In this document: piece after piece, positions 23,831 through 32,511 of the stretch
Layout: each line of letters begins with the position of its first letter
Numbering within the stretch: the first letter of the stretch is position 1
Assembly: GCF_027922185.1 (NCBI RefSeq)
Contig: NZ_BSFE01000007.1
Span: forward strand, 62,001-126,000
Direction of reading: 5' to 3'
Length of the DNA stretch: 64,000 nt
Origin: Maricaulis virginensis
Lineage (GTDB): Bacteria; Pseudomonadota; Alphaproteobacteria; Caulobacterales; Maricaulaceae
Program-made: the position numbers and the translations under genes
Notes under the pieces: generated by a model
Seen by the model: only the letters and a program-made list of their open reading frames with translations
Told to the model about the DNA's origin: nothing
Databases searched by the model: none

Positions 23831-24819
23831 CCCGTCACTCCCGGAACAGCGAAATAGGCGCCCAGCCCGTGTTCGGCAATGAGGGCGGCAAACAGCGCGG
23901 CCAGATAGCCGATCGAATAGGCGAAGAGATCGCGTGCGGCCTTGTCACCGGCGCGGACGGCGTAAAGCTCGCCCTCTTCGGCCGAACCGGCCTCACCGGC
24001 CCGAGATGCGAAAACGCGCCAGGCCAGCAGCATGAACAGCGCTCCGCCGCCCAGCGAGGTCGCGGCATAGGCCAGACCGCCCAGCCCCGTGAGGACGGGC
24101 GCACCGGCGAACACGACCATGACGATCGAATAGAGCAGGATCTGCAGCCGGGTCGATTTGGGGCCCTTGGCCACCGGCATCATCGGCACGCCGGCCGCGG
24201 CATAGTCGCCGGACTTGTAGAGCGCCAGCGCCCAGGAATGCGGCGGCGTCCACAGGAAAATGATCATGAAGAGGACAACCGCATCGAGCGAAACTTCGCC
24301 CGTGGCTGCAACCCAGCCGATCATGGGCGGGAAAGCGCCGGCGGCCCCGCCGATGACGATATTCTGCGGCGTCGAACGCTTCAGGATCATCGTGTAGATG
24401 ACCGAATAGAAGAAGATGGAGAAGGCCAGCAGACCCGCAGCGAGATAATTGCTCGACAGCGCCATCAGCAGGACCGACAGCACGGCCGCCACCACGCCGA
24501 AACCGTAGGCATTCGACACCGACACCGCGCCACGCGGCACGGGCCGCTTGCGGGTGCGCTTCATCGTGGCGTCGATATCCGCGTCATAAGCCATGTTGAG
24601 CGCACCGGCCGCACCGGCGCCCATGGCCACGCACAGGATCGACATGAAAGCCAGGAACGGGTCCATGTCGGCCGGGGCCGCGACCAGACCGGAGAAGGCG
24701 GTGAAGACGACCAGCGTCATCACCCGCGGTTTCATCAGGTCGAAAAAGTCGCGGGGCGAGGCTGTCGAAACAGCCCCGCCCTCTGCGCGCGTAACGCCGG
24801 TTTGGGTCAGCGTGTCCAA
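23827..24819 (-). CDS. ctaB: protoheme IX farnesyltransferase (heme O synthase)
   Basis: CtaB/CyoE attaches a farnesyl group to protoheme, the first step to heme A for cytochrome oxidase. The polytopic protein has the prenyl-diphosphate motif NMAYDADIDATMKRTRKRP and a second conserved loop FLWTPPHSWALALYKSGDYAAAGVPMMP. No in-frame ATG or GTG lies near the expected N-terminus; a TTG at 24819, 5 bases behind an AGGTGG, gives 330 residues beginning LDTLTQTG. That start is the best option but not certain. The gene begins about 9 bases after the ctaD stop. Confidence 0.95.
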   Translation of the reverse strand: MDTLTQTGVTRAEGGAVSTASPRDFFDLMKPRVMTLVVFTAFSGLVAAPADMDPFLAFMSILCVAMGAGAAGALNMAYDADIDATMKRTRKRPVPRGAVSVSNAYGFGVVAAVLSVLLMALSSNYLAAGLLAFSIFFYSVIYTMILKRSTPQNIVIGGAAGAFPPMIGWVAATGEVSLDAVVLFMIIFLWTPPHSWALALYKSGDYAAAGVPMMPVAKGPKSTRLQILLYSIVMVVFAGAPVLTGLGGLAYAATSLGGGALFMLLAWRVFASRAGEAGSAEEGELYAVRAGDKAARDLFAYSIGYLAALFAALIAEHGLGAYFAVPGVTG

Positions 24820-24827
24820 GGGGCCAC

Positions 24828-26444
24828 CTACTTGATCTTCGGCAGCTCGTTGAACTGGTGGAAGGGCGGCGGAGAGGACAGGGTCCACTCCAGCGTCGTG
24901 GCGCCTTCGCCCCACGGATTGGCGTCGGCCTTCCGGCGGCGCACCATCGCGTCGATGAGCACCAGGAAGAACAGAACCATACCCACCAGCATGATCAGGT
25001 AGCCCACCGTGGACACGTAGTTCCACAGGGCGAACCCGTCGGCATAGTCGACATAGCGGCGCGGCATGCCCTGCAGCCCCAGGAAGTGCTGCGGGAAGAA
25101 GATCACGTTCGCGCCGATGAAGAAGAAGGCGAACTGCAGACGCGCCAGGATCGAGTTGTACTTCACACCGAAGATTTTCTCGAACCAGTAGTACCAGCCA
25201 GCGAAGATCGCGAACACGGCACCCAGAGACAGCACGTAGTGGAAGTGCGCCACGACATAGTAGGTGTCATGCAGGGACTGGTCGACGCCGGCATTGGCCA
25301 GAACGACGCCCGTCACACCACCCACGGTGAACAGGAAGATGAAACCGATCGCCCACATCATCGGCGTGCGGAATTCGATCGAGCCGCCCCACATCGTCGC
25401 GATCCAGGAGAAGATCTTGATGCCCGTGGGCACCGCGATCACCATCGTGGCCGCAATGAAGTAGGCCTTCAGATCAACCGGCATGCCGACCGTGTACATG
25501 TGGTGCGCCCACACGATGAAGCCGATGAAACCGATCGCCACCATGGCGTAGGCCATCCCGAGATAGCCGAAGATCGGCTTGCGCGAGAAGGTCGACACGA
25601 TGTGCGAGATGATGCCGAAGCCGGGCAGGATCAGGATATAGACTTCCGGGTGACCGAAGAACCAGAACAGGTGCTGGTACATCACCGGATCGCCACCGCC
25701 CATCGGATCGAAGAAGGTCGTGCCGAAATTGCGGTCCGTCAGCAGCATGGTCAGGGCGCCGGCCAGGACCGGCAGCGACAGCAGCAGCAGGAAGACCGTC
25801 ACCAGCACCGACCATACGAAGAGCGGCATCTTGTGGATCGTCATGCCCGGCGCGCGCATGTTGAAAATGGTGGTGATGAAGTTGATGGCGCCCAGGATCG
25901 AGCTGACACCCGCGATGTGCAGGGACAGGATCAGGAGGTCCATCGCCGGACCGTTATGGCCCGAGGTCGAGAGCGGCGGGTAGAGCACCCAGCCACCGCC
26001 GAAGCCGTGATCGCCACCCGCACCCGGCACGAACATCGACATCACCGCCAGCGCGAAGGCAAAGGGCAGCAGCCAGAACGAGATGTTGTTCATCCGCGGG
26101 AAGGCCATATCCGGCGCGCCGATCATCAGCGGCACGAACCAGTTGCCGAAACCGCCGATCATGGCCGGCATGACCATGAAGAAGATCATGATCAGGCCGT
26201 GCATCGTCGTGGCGACGTTGTAATTGTGCTCGTTGCCCCAGAAGCCGTTGTTGAAGACCTGCAGGCCCGGCTCCATAAGCTCCCAGCGCATCAGGCCGGA
26301 CAGGGCACCGCCGATGATCCCCGCGAAAATCGCGAAGACCAGGTACATCGTGCCGATGTCCTTGTGGTTGGTCGACAGCACCCAGCGGCGCCAGTCCCAC
26401 ATGCTCGGGGTGTGATCGTCGTGCGTAGCGGCGTCAGCAGACAT
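24828..26444 (-). CDS. ctaD: cytochrome c oxidase subunit I
   Basis: The catalytic subunit holding heme a and the heme a3-CuB centre. The 538-residue, twelve-helix protein shows the CuB His-Tyr motif WFFGHPEVYILILPGFG, the HH pair in IVWAHHMYTVGM, and the distal heme ligands HDTYYVVAHFHYVLS, plus the low-spin heme His in MHGLIMIFF. The K-channel and D-channel regions (TNHKDIGTMYL, GFGNWFVPLMIGAPDMAFPRMNN) are present, so it is an A-type proton-pumping oxidase. It follows ctaC by 14 bases. Confidence 0.99.
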   Translation of the reverse strand: MSADAATHDDHTPSMWDWRRWVLSTNHKDIGTMYLVFAIFAGIIGGALSGLMRWELMEPGLQVFNNGFWGNEHNYNVATTMHGLIMIFFMVMPAMIGGFGNWFVPLMIGAPDMAFPRMNNISFWLLPFAFALAVMSMFVPGAGGDHGFGGGWVLYPPLSTSGHNGPAMDLLILSLHIAGVSSILGAINFITTIFNMRAPGMTIHKMPLFVWSVLVTVFLLLLSLPVLAGALTMLLTDRNFGTTFFDPMGGGDPVMYQHLFWFFGHPEVYILILPGFGIISHIVSTFSRKPIFGYLGMAYAMVAIGFIGFIVWAHHMYTVGMPVDLKAYFIAATMVIAVPTGIKIFSWIATMWGGSIEFRTPMMWAIGFIFLFTVGGVTGVVLANAGVDQSLHDTYYVVAHFHYVLSLGAVFAIFAGWYYWFEKIFGVKYNSILARLQFAFFFIGANVIFFPQHFLGLQGMPRRYVDYADGFALWNYVSTVGYLIMLVGMVLFFLVLIDAMVRRRKADANPWGEGATTLEWTLSSPPPFHQFNELPKIK

Positions 26445-26458
26445 GGTTCAGCCCATCC

Positions 26459-27298
26459 CTAGTCGAGTTGCGCCAGGCGCGTTTCCCGCGCGGCGGAATA
26501 TTCAGCAATCACGGCATTGGCCTCGTCCGAACCCGGACCGGCCTCGACCCAGGCGTCGAACGTGTCCTGCGACACGACGTGAACCTCGATCGGCATGAAA
26601 GCGTGGCGGATGCCGCACAGCTCCGAGCACTGGCCGTAATAAGTGCCCTCTTCGGTCACCTGGAACCAGGCTTCGTTGATGCGGCCCGGAATGGCATCCA
26701 TCTTGGTGCCGAAGGACGGCATCGCCCAGTTGTGGATCACGTCGGCCGCAGTGACCTGCAGACGAACGACGGCATCAACCGGAACGACCAGCGGATAGTC
26801 GACCGACAGGTTGCGCAGCTGGCCTTCGGAGAGATCCTCTTCCGCAACCATCGTGGAGATGTACTGCGGCACTTCGTGGTCGGGATACTCATAGCCCCAA
26901 TACCACTGATAGCCCGTCGCCTTGATGGTGAAGTCGGCTTCCGGAATCTCGTCCTGGAAGTACAGGAGCGGGAAGGAGAAGACCGAGATGACGATCAGGA
27001 TCATGACCGGCACCGCCGTCCAGACGACTTCGAGCAGCGTGTTATGGCTGTTCTTGCTGGCTTGCGGATTGGCTTTGCGGTTGTAGCGGATCATCACCCA
27101 GAGCAGCAGACCCATCACGAAGAGCGTGATCGGAATGATGATCCAGAGCAGGATGTTATGGAAACTGGTCACGCGTTCCATGATCGGCGTGACGGCCGGC
27201 TGAAAACCCAGATGGCCGTCCGTCGGCTGGCCGGGCGTTGCGAGTGCGCCGGCAGCGGCGGTTGTCCAAGTAAGCACGAGTGCGGTCAGGAATCGCAT
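26459..27298 (-). CDS. ctaC: cytochrome c oxidase subunit II
   Basis: Subunit II accepts electrons from cytochrome c through the CuA centre. The 279-residue protein has a signal peptide (MRFLTALVLTWTTAAAGALA), two membrane helices (about residues 45-68 and 90-110) and a periplasmic cupredoxin domain with the CuA ligands in VIHNWAMPSFGTKMDAIPG and YGQCSELCGIRHAFMPIEV. The aromatic patch YQWYWGYEYPD for electron entry is present. ATG at 27298 is preferred because GGGGAAG sits just upstream; an ATG at 27322 is also in frame. It is the first gene of the cta cluster. Confidence 0.97.
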   Translation of the reverse strand: MRFLTALVLTWTTAAAGALATPGQPTDGHLGFQPAVTPIMERVTSFHNILLWIIIPITLFVMGLLLWVMIRYNRKANPQASKNSHNTLLEVVWTAVPVMILIVISVFSFPLLYFQDEIPEADFTIKATGYQWYWGYEYPDHEVPQYISTMVAEEDLSEGQLRNLSVDYPLVVPVDAVVRLQVTAADVIHNWAMPSFGTKMDAIPGRINEAWFQVTEEGTYYGQCSELCGIRHAFMPIEVHVVSQDTFDAWVEAGPGSDEANAVIAEYSAARETRLAQLD

Positions 27299-27691
27299 GG
27301 CTTCCCCATACAAGTCAGGCATTAAGGCAGGAATCCCCCGCCGATGGCGGCGGAATATAGAGCCCGGTCACGGCCGTGTCAGGCCGTCAACGGCATTTTT
27401 TGTACCGGCATTCGCACATGATATCAGAATAGCCGGCAACTCACTGATTTTAAAAGCTCTACACTCCCCGTCCAACCGACACTGCGAAGCATTCGCGCGC
27501 CTAAGCCCCGATTGGTGATGCGACTATAGGCCGCTGACACCGACTCAGTATGCGGCCAAACGTCTCAGCCGCCTGGAACGGAATGCTCGGGTATTGCCTG
27601 TCGGCTGTGCGGCTTCGCTGACCTACGCGTGTTCCCTCGTCCTCCCCGGTCGACTATGTCATGCTCGTGAAACCGCTTCTGGAGTGCCGCC
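27299..27691. other. divergent intergenic region ctaC / tldD
   Basis: About 390 bases separate the oppositely transcribed ctaC and tldD genes and must hold the promoters of both. It is locally AT-richer around 27390-27465 (cattttttgtacc, gattttaaaagc). Open frames crossing it overlap tldD antisense and show no family feature. I see no repeat, RNA gene or clear operator. Confidence 0.5.
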
Positions 27692-29107
27692 ATGTCTGAG
27701 GAACCGATCGAACAATTCGAATTCGACGTCGAGGACGTTACACCGGTCCTTGCCGACACCATGTCCGGTGCCGACGATGGCGAGCTTTTTCTGGAGACGG
27801 CCGTTTCTGAATCCCTCGTTTTCGACGACGGGCGCCTGAAGTCTGCGAGCTTCGACTCCAATCGCGGCTTCGGTCTGCGCTGCGTGGCGGGTGAGGCCTT
27901 CGGCTATGCGCACTCCTCCGATCCGACGCTGGATGCTGTCAAGCGCGCCGCGGAAACCGCGAGTGCCGTGAAGCGCGGCCATGCCGGCGTACTGGCCCCG
28001 CCGCCGGCCGGCACCAATCGCAAGCTTTACGACGCCGTCGATCCGGTGGCGCATCCCGCCTTCGACACCAAGGTGAAGCTGCTGCAGGAGATCGACGCCT
28101 ACTGCCGGACGAAGGACGCCAGCGTGGTTCAGGTTTCCGCCTCCATCGCCGGCGCCAAGCGCAATATCTCGATCATCCGCGCCGACGGCGACATCAAGAC
28201 CGATATCCGGCCGCTGGTACGCCTGAACGTCCAGGTCACCGTCGAACGCGACGGCCGCCGCGAAACCGGATCCGCCGGTGCCGGCGGTCGCGCCGAGTTC
28301 GACCGCTGGATTGCGCCGGACGCCTGGAAGCCGCTGGCGGACGAGGCACTGCGTATCGCCCGGGTCAATCTGGACGCCGTCGATGCGCCGGCCGGCGTGT
28401 TCGACGTGGTTCTGGGTCCAGGCTGGCCGGCCGTGCTGCTGCACGAGGCCGTCGGCCATGGCCTGGAAGGCGACTTCAACCGCAAGGGCACATCCGCATT
28501 TGCGGGACGCATGAGCCAGCAGGTCGCCGCTAAAGGCGTCACCGTGATTGATGACGGTACGATGGAGAAGCGGCGCGGCTCGCTGACCATCGACGATGAA
28601 GGCACGCCGACCGAGCGCACCGTGCTGATCGAGGACGGTATCCTGACCGGCTACATGCAGGACCGCATGAATGCCCGCCTTATGGGCCACAAGCCGACCG
28701 GCAATGGCCGCCGGCAATCCTATGCCCATCCGCCCATGCCGCGCATGACGAACACCTACATGCTGGCCGGCAATCACAAGCGCGAGGAAATGCTGGAAAG
28801 CCTGAAAGACGGCATCTATGCCGTGAATTTCGGCGGCGGCCAGGTCGACATCACCTCCGGCAAGTTCGTCTTCCAGTGCACCGAGGCCTACCGGGTCAAG
28901 GACGGGAAAGTGGTTGCACCGGTGAAGGGCGCCACGCTGATCGGCGACGGGCCGACCGCCCTCACCCGCATCGAGATGATCGGCGACGATTTCGAGATGG
29001 ATCCGGGCGTCGGCGCGTGCGGCAAGGCCGGCCAGGGCGTACCCGTCGGTGTCGGCCAGCCCAGCCTTAAGATCTCGGGTCTGACGGTGGGCGGTGCCGG
29101 CAGCTGA
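27692..29107 (+). CDS. tldD: metalloprotease TldD
   Basis: TldD forms a heterodimer with PmbA/TldE and degrades short unfolded peptides, and in some bacteria matures modified peptides. The 471-residue protein carries the zinc motif H251-E252-x3-H256 (LLHEAVGHGLEGDFNRK) and a distal cysteine region (FVFQCTEAYRVKDGK, MDPGVGACGKAGQGVPV). The N-terminal EFDVEDVTPVLADTMSGADDG and GRLKSASFDSNRGFGLR are typical. GGAG precedes the ATG by 8 bases. The PmbA partner is not in the window. Confidence 0.96.
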   Translation: MSEEPIEQFEFDVEDVTPVLADTMSGADDGELFLETAVSESLVFDDGRLKSASFDSNRGFGLRCVAGEAFGYAHSSDPTLDAVKRAAETASAVKRGHAGVLAPPPAGTNRKLYDAVDPVAHPAFDTKVKLLQEIDAYCRTKDASVVQVSASIAGAKRNISIIRADGDIKTDIRPLVRLNVQVTVERDGRRETGSAGAGGRAEFDRWIAPDAWKPLADEALRIARVNLDAVDAPAGVFDVVLGPGWPAVLLHEAVGHGLEGDFNRKGTSAFAGRMSQQVAAKGVTVIDDGTMEKRRGSLTIDDEGTPTERTVLIEDGILTGYMQDRMNARLMGHKPTGNGRRQSYAHPPMPRMTNTYMLAGNHKREEMLESLKDGIYAVNFGGGQVDITSGKFVFQCTEAYRVKDGKVVAPVKGATLIGDGPTALTRIEMIGDDFEMDPGVGACGKAGQGVPVGVGQPSLKISGLTVGGAGS

Positions 29108-29241
29108 TGCCGCGCCGCAGCAACACAGCCGAATAACAGGCGCGTGATGCACCTTACGAAAGCTTACGTATTATAAGGTCCCGCCATGTACTACCCCAGT
29201 CGTCAAGGGACGCTGGGTTGGCACAACTCGTCAGGGGTACA

Positions 29242-31350
29242 ATGCGAGGGACAGTTATCGGCGTGGTCGCAGGGGCCGCGACAGCCGCACTATTTGGTGA
29301 TTCAGCCTGGGCATTCCGGGATGACGCAGACGCTGGGACTGCGGACACCATTATCAAGACGCAAGCCGGGATAGCGATCTACGCACCGGCCTTCTTTGCC
29401 ACATATTCACCGGTCACGGCGCTGGACATGGTCGGCCGGGTGCCCGGCTTCTCGCTTTCGGGCGGCGACACCGATCGCCGCGGCCTGGGCGACAGTTTCG
29501 GCAATCTCCTGATCAACGGTCAGCGGCCATCCAACAAGTCGCTGTCGCTGGAGACGGTCCTGCAGCGTATCCCGACAGAGGATGTCGCCCGGGTCGAGCT
29601 GATCCAGGAAGCCCTGCCGCAATACGACATGCGCGGCCACCCGCGCCTCGTGAATGTCGTTCTGCGCGAGGGCGCAGGACGATCGGGTTCCTGGGCTTCG
29701 CGGTTTGTATTGTCGGATTCAGGGCGTGCCGGAAACTGGAGCGAAATCTCCTACTCCATGCCGGTCGGCAATGCCGACGTGGTGATGGGGATCGAGGGCG
29801 GCTTCGACGGCAACCGGCTGCGCCGGCACCACGCCTTCCACAACGGGCAGGACGAGCCGGAGTTTTTCTCACGCGTCTCGGATCAGCGTGCCTATTCCGA
29901 GATCATTCCCAGCCTGTCTGTAAACTGGGCAATCAGCGAGCGGTCGCGCCTGCGTTTCGACGGCCAGGTTGAAGCCTGGACCTGGCACCGCGGCGCCATC
30001 GACTTCACGCGCGATGCGGCCGGCACTCTCGTGACGATAGAGACAAACCAGACCCAGAACCATGGCGCCATCGGGTCCGGGACGCTGACCTTCAACCACG
30101 ATTTCACGGACGCGCTGTCATCCGAAACGATTCTGCTCGCCAGCCGCGAGCGCTGGGCCGACGGCCCCGAACCCTATGAAGTCTATGACGTCGAAACCGG
30201 TTTCCTTGGGGCAACCATCGTCAGCTTCGAGGGCGATTACGAAGAAACCGCCCTTCGCCAGACGCTGTCCTGGAATCCGAACCCGACCCACGCTTTCGAG
30301 ATCGGGGCGGAAACCGCGATCAATGCCCGCGATACCGACCTGGACCTGTTCGAGGATGACGGCACCGTTGTCACGCCCATTCCGCTGCCGGTCTCGTCGA
30401 CGCGGGTCGAGGAAACCCGCAGCGAGATCTTCGCCAACCATGTCTGGTCGGCCAGCGACAGGCTGAGTGTGGAAACAGGCCTGCGCTACGAATTCTCCGA
30501 GATCACCCAGACAGGCGATGCGGAGCAGTCGCGCAGCTTCACCTACGCCAAACCCAGCGTGACGCTGAACTGGCGCCAGGACGACCGGAACCGGCTGCGC
30601 TTCACGGCACGGCGCGATGTCGACCAGCTCGAATTCGACAAGTTCGCCAGTTCCATCGATGCCGCCGACGACAATCCCGTTCTCGGCAATCCGGACTATG
30701 TGCCCCAGCGGACCTGGACCATCGAGGCCGAATGGGAACGGCGGTTCGGCGAAGACGGCTCCTTCTCGTTGCAGATCGGCTATGACTGGATCCAGGATCT
30801 CGACGGCTGGGTGCCGATCGTCACCGATGACGGTGTCTTCGATGCGCCGGGCAATATCGGCGACGGGACCAATCTGCGCGTCACCGGCAATCTGACCTCG
30901 CCGCTCGACCGGTTCGGACTGACCAATGCCGTGATCGACGTGTTCCTGGAATGGTACGACACCAAGGTCGACGACCCGCTCACCGGCGAAAGCCGTCACT
31001 GGTCCGGCATTCGCGAGTGGGAACTCAGCCTGGATTTCCGGCAGACCTTCCCGCAGCGACAGCTCGCCTGGGGCTGGGACTATCACTGGCTCTCCGATGG
31101 CGAGACCTTCCTGGCTCAGGAATATCGCGAGTTCGACAACACCGATGGCGATTTCGACATCTATGTCGAGACGACACGCTGGTTCGGCATGACCGTACGA
31201 GCCGGCGTGGACGGGGTCTTCAACAATGGCGACGACCGCCGGCGGGTCTTCTATGACGGATCCCGAGCAGACGGCGTGATCGACGCCATCGAGTACCGCA
31301 ATATCTCGATGGGCCAGGTTGCCTATCTGCGGTTCCAGGACACGTTTTAG
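29242..31350 (+). CDS. TonB-dependent outer membrane receptor
   Basis: A 702-residue outer-membrane protein with a signal peptide (MRGTVIGVVAGAATAALFGDSAWA), a plug domain (LLINGQRPSNKSLSLETVLQ, IPTEDVARVELIQEALPQYD) and a C-terminal beta barrel that ends in aromatic Phe (RFQDTF). The plug resembles TonB-dependent receptors, but the barrel is shorter than siderophore receptors and the substrate is unknown. ATG at 29242 is chosen over an upstream TTG because AGGGG lies 5 bases before it. It stands alone and is followed by a strong hairpin. Confidence 0.88.
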   Translation: MRGTVIGVVAGAATAALFGDSAWAFRDDADAGTADTIIKTQAGIAIYAPAFFATYSPVTALDMVGRVPGFSLSGGDTDRRGLGDSFGNLLINGQRPSNKSLSLETVLQRIPTEDVARVELIQEALPQYDMRGHPRLVNVVLREGAGRSGSWASRFVLSDSGRAGNWSEISYSMPVGNADVVMGIEGGFDGNRLRRHHAFHNGQDEPEFFSRVSDQRAYSEIIPSLSVNWAISERSRLRFDGQVEAWTWHRGAIDFTRDAAGTLVTIETNQTQNHGAIGSGTLTFNHDFTDALSSETILLASRERWADGPEPYEVYDVETGFLGATIVSFEGDYEETALRQTLSWNPNPTHAFEIGAETAINARDTDLDLFEDDGTVVTPIPLPVSSTRVEETRSEIFANHVWSASDRLSVETGLRYEFSEITQTGDAEQSRSFTYAKPSVTLNWRQDDRNRLRFTARRDVDQLEFDKFASSIDAADDNPVLGNPDYVPQRTWTIEAEWERRFGEDGSFSLQIGYDWIQDLDGWVPIVTDDGVFDAPGNIGDGTNLRVTGNLTSPLDRFGLTNAVIDVFLEWYDTKVDDPLTGESRHWSGIREWELSLDFRQTFPQRQLAWGWDYHWLSDGETFLAQEYREFDNTDGDFDIYVETTRWFGMTVRAGVDGVFNNGDDRRRVFYDGSRADGVIDAIEYRNISMGQVAYLRFQDTF

Positions 31351-31359
31351 TGATCGCAG

Positions 31360-31388
31360 CGGGACCCGGAAACACCCGGGTCCCGTTT
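31360..31388 (+). terminator. terminator after TonB-dependent receptor
   Basis: A perfect 10-bp stem (cgggacccgg at 31360-31369 with ccgggtcccg at 31376-31385) and a 6-base loop begin 10 bases past the receptor stop and are followed by ttt. The U-run is short but the stem is strong. Confidence 0.75.
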
Positions 31389-31513
31389 GCAGCCGCCCGC
31401 CGGGGCGGCGTATCGTGACAGTATCAAGACAACAGAGAGCGCTGCAAAGGCGCCGAAATCCGGAACCACAGACCAGCGAGGGGCTGCTGGCGAACCTGCA
31501 GGGAGGCAGGACC

Positions 31514-32437
31514 ATGTCGCATGCCCGTAGATTACGAAGAGCTTCCGGCGCCGCTCTGGTTGCCGCGGCCGTTCTTGCGACGGGAGCCGCACAGTCCAGT
31601 GAGGCTCTTGCCGGGGATGGTATCCCGCTTGAACGCACGCCCAGCGGCCACCTTCTGCTCCCGGTGACCATCGGCGATGCGGGCCCCTTCCCCTTCATTC
31701 TCGACACCGGCGCCAGTCACACGGCGATCGCGGCCCCCGTGGCAGAGCAATTGGGCTTCCAGTCGCGGTGGGAGCATGTCGACGATGTCCAGGCACTGAC
31801 AACACGCTTCGAGGCGGAGCGTTTCGCGCTTCACAGCCTCAACTTCGGAGACCAGTCCCCGATCGACCTCCTGAGCGTGATCATTCCGGTTGAAGAGGGG
31901 CAACCCATCCCCGTCGCCGGCCTCCTCGGCGTCGATGCCATTCGCGCCGACCGGTATCGCGTCGATTTCGCCGCTGGACGGCTGGAACTCGCCCCCTCCC
32001 CCGCATCCCGCGCCGACGGCCGTATTGATCCGGCCGGTCTGCTTGTCGGGGACGCTGCCATGCTCCGCGCCAGCCGTCCGGTGAGGGTGATGCTCGACAG
32101 CGGCAGCGCGCGGACGATCGCGAATGTCCCGCTGGATCGCCTGGTCGGGACCCGTCACATGGTCATGCGGGCGATGACGGTCGGCGGCATTGACGGCCGG
32201 GAGGTGGAAGAGGCCAGCCTGCTGTCGATCCGCCAGTTCCGCATGGGCGGTCTTTGCTTCCCTTCGCTACGGGTGCTTCACGCGGATCTCGACATCTTCG
32301 AGCATCTGGGCTGGGAAAACGAACCCGCCATCGTGCTGGGCATGGACCTGCTGCAATATGCCGAGGTCACCGTCGATCGCGAGACCGGGAGTTTCCAGAT
32401 CGACGCAGCCGTACCGGACTATGCCTGCGAGGAATAG
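31514..32437 (+). CDS. periplasmic aspartic protease-like protein with two D-T/S-G motifs
   Basis: A 307-residue protein with a signal peptide (RRASGAALVAAAVLATGAAQS). It contains two retropepsin-type half-domains in one chain: FILDTGASHT with D64 near the N-terminus and VMLDSGSART with D195 in the second half, each followed by a beta-rich stretch (AGLLGVDAIRADRYRVDF; IVLGMDLLQYAEVTVD). This matches the bacterial aspartyl-protease group, here duplicated so that both catalytic Asp are in one polypeptide. GGAGG lies 7 bases before the ATG at 31514. A second protein of the same plan is at 49857-50978. The substrate is unknown. Confidence 0.85.
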   Translation: MSHARRLRRASGAALVAAAVLATGAAQSSEALAGDGIPLERTPSGHLLLPVTIGDAGPFPFILDTGASHTAIAAPVAEQLGFQSRWEHVDDVQALTTRFEAERFALHSLNFGDQSPIDLLSVIIPVEEGQPIPVAGLLGVDAIRADRYRVDFAAGRLELAPSPASRADGRIDPAGLLVGDAAMLRASRPVRVMLDSGSARTIANVPLDRLVGTRHMVMRAMTVGGIDGREVEEASLLSIRQFRMGGLCFPSLRVLHADLDIFEHLGWENEPAIVLGMDLLQYAEVTVDRETGSFQIDAAVPDYACEE

Positions 32438-32452
32438 GGTGGCAGGAACGAC

Positions 32453-32490
32453 AAAAAAGGCCGCGGAGCGAGTTGCTCCGCGGCCTTCTT
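32453..32490. terminator. bidirectional terminator between two convergent genes
   Basis: A 13-bp perfect stem (aaggccgcggagc with gctccgcggcctt, loop gagtt) has six As before it and ttcttc after it, so it can end transcription of the protease gene (plus strand) and of the POT transporter gene (minus strand). Confidence 0.9.
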
Positions 32491-32511
32491 CATGCCGGTG
32501 TCAGGACAGCA

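Noticed and set aside
24858..26462. Open frame of more than 530 codons antisense to ctaD
   Set aside because: Composition is extreme in His, Arg, Asp and Gln, as expected from reading a GC-rich gene backwards; ctaD is unmistakable on the other strand.
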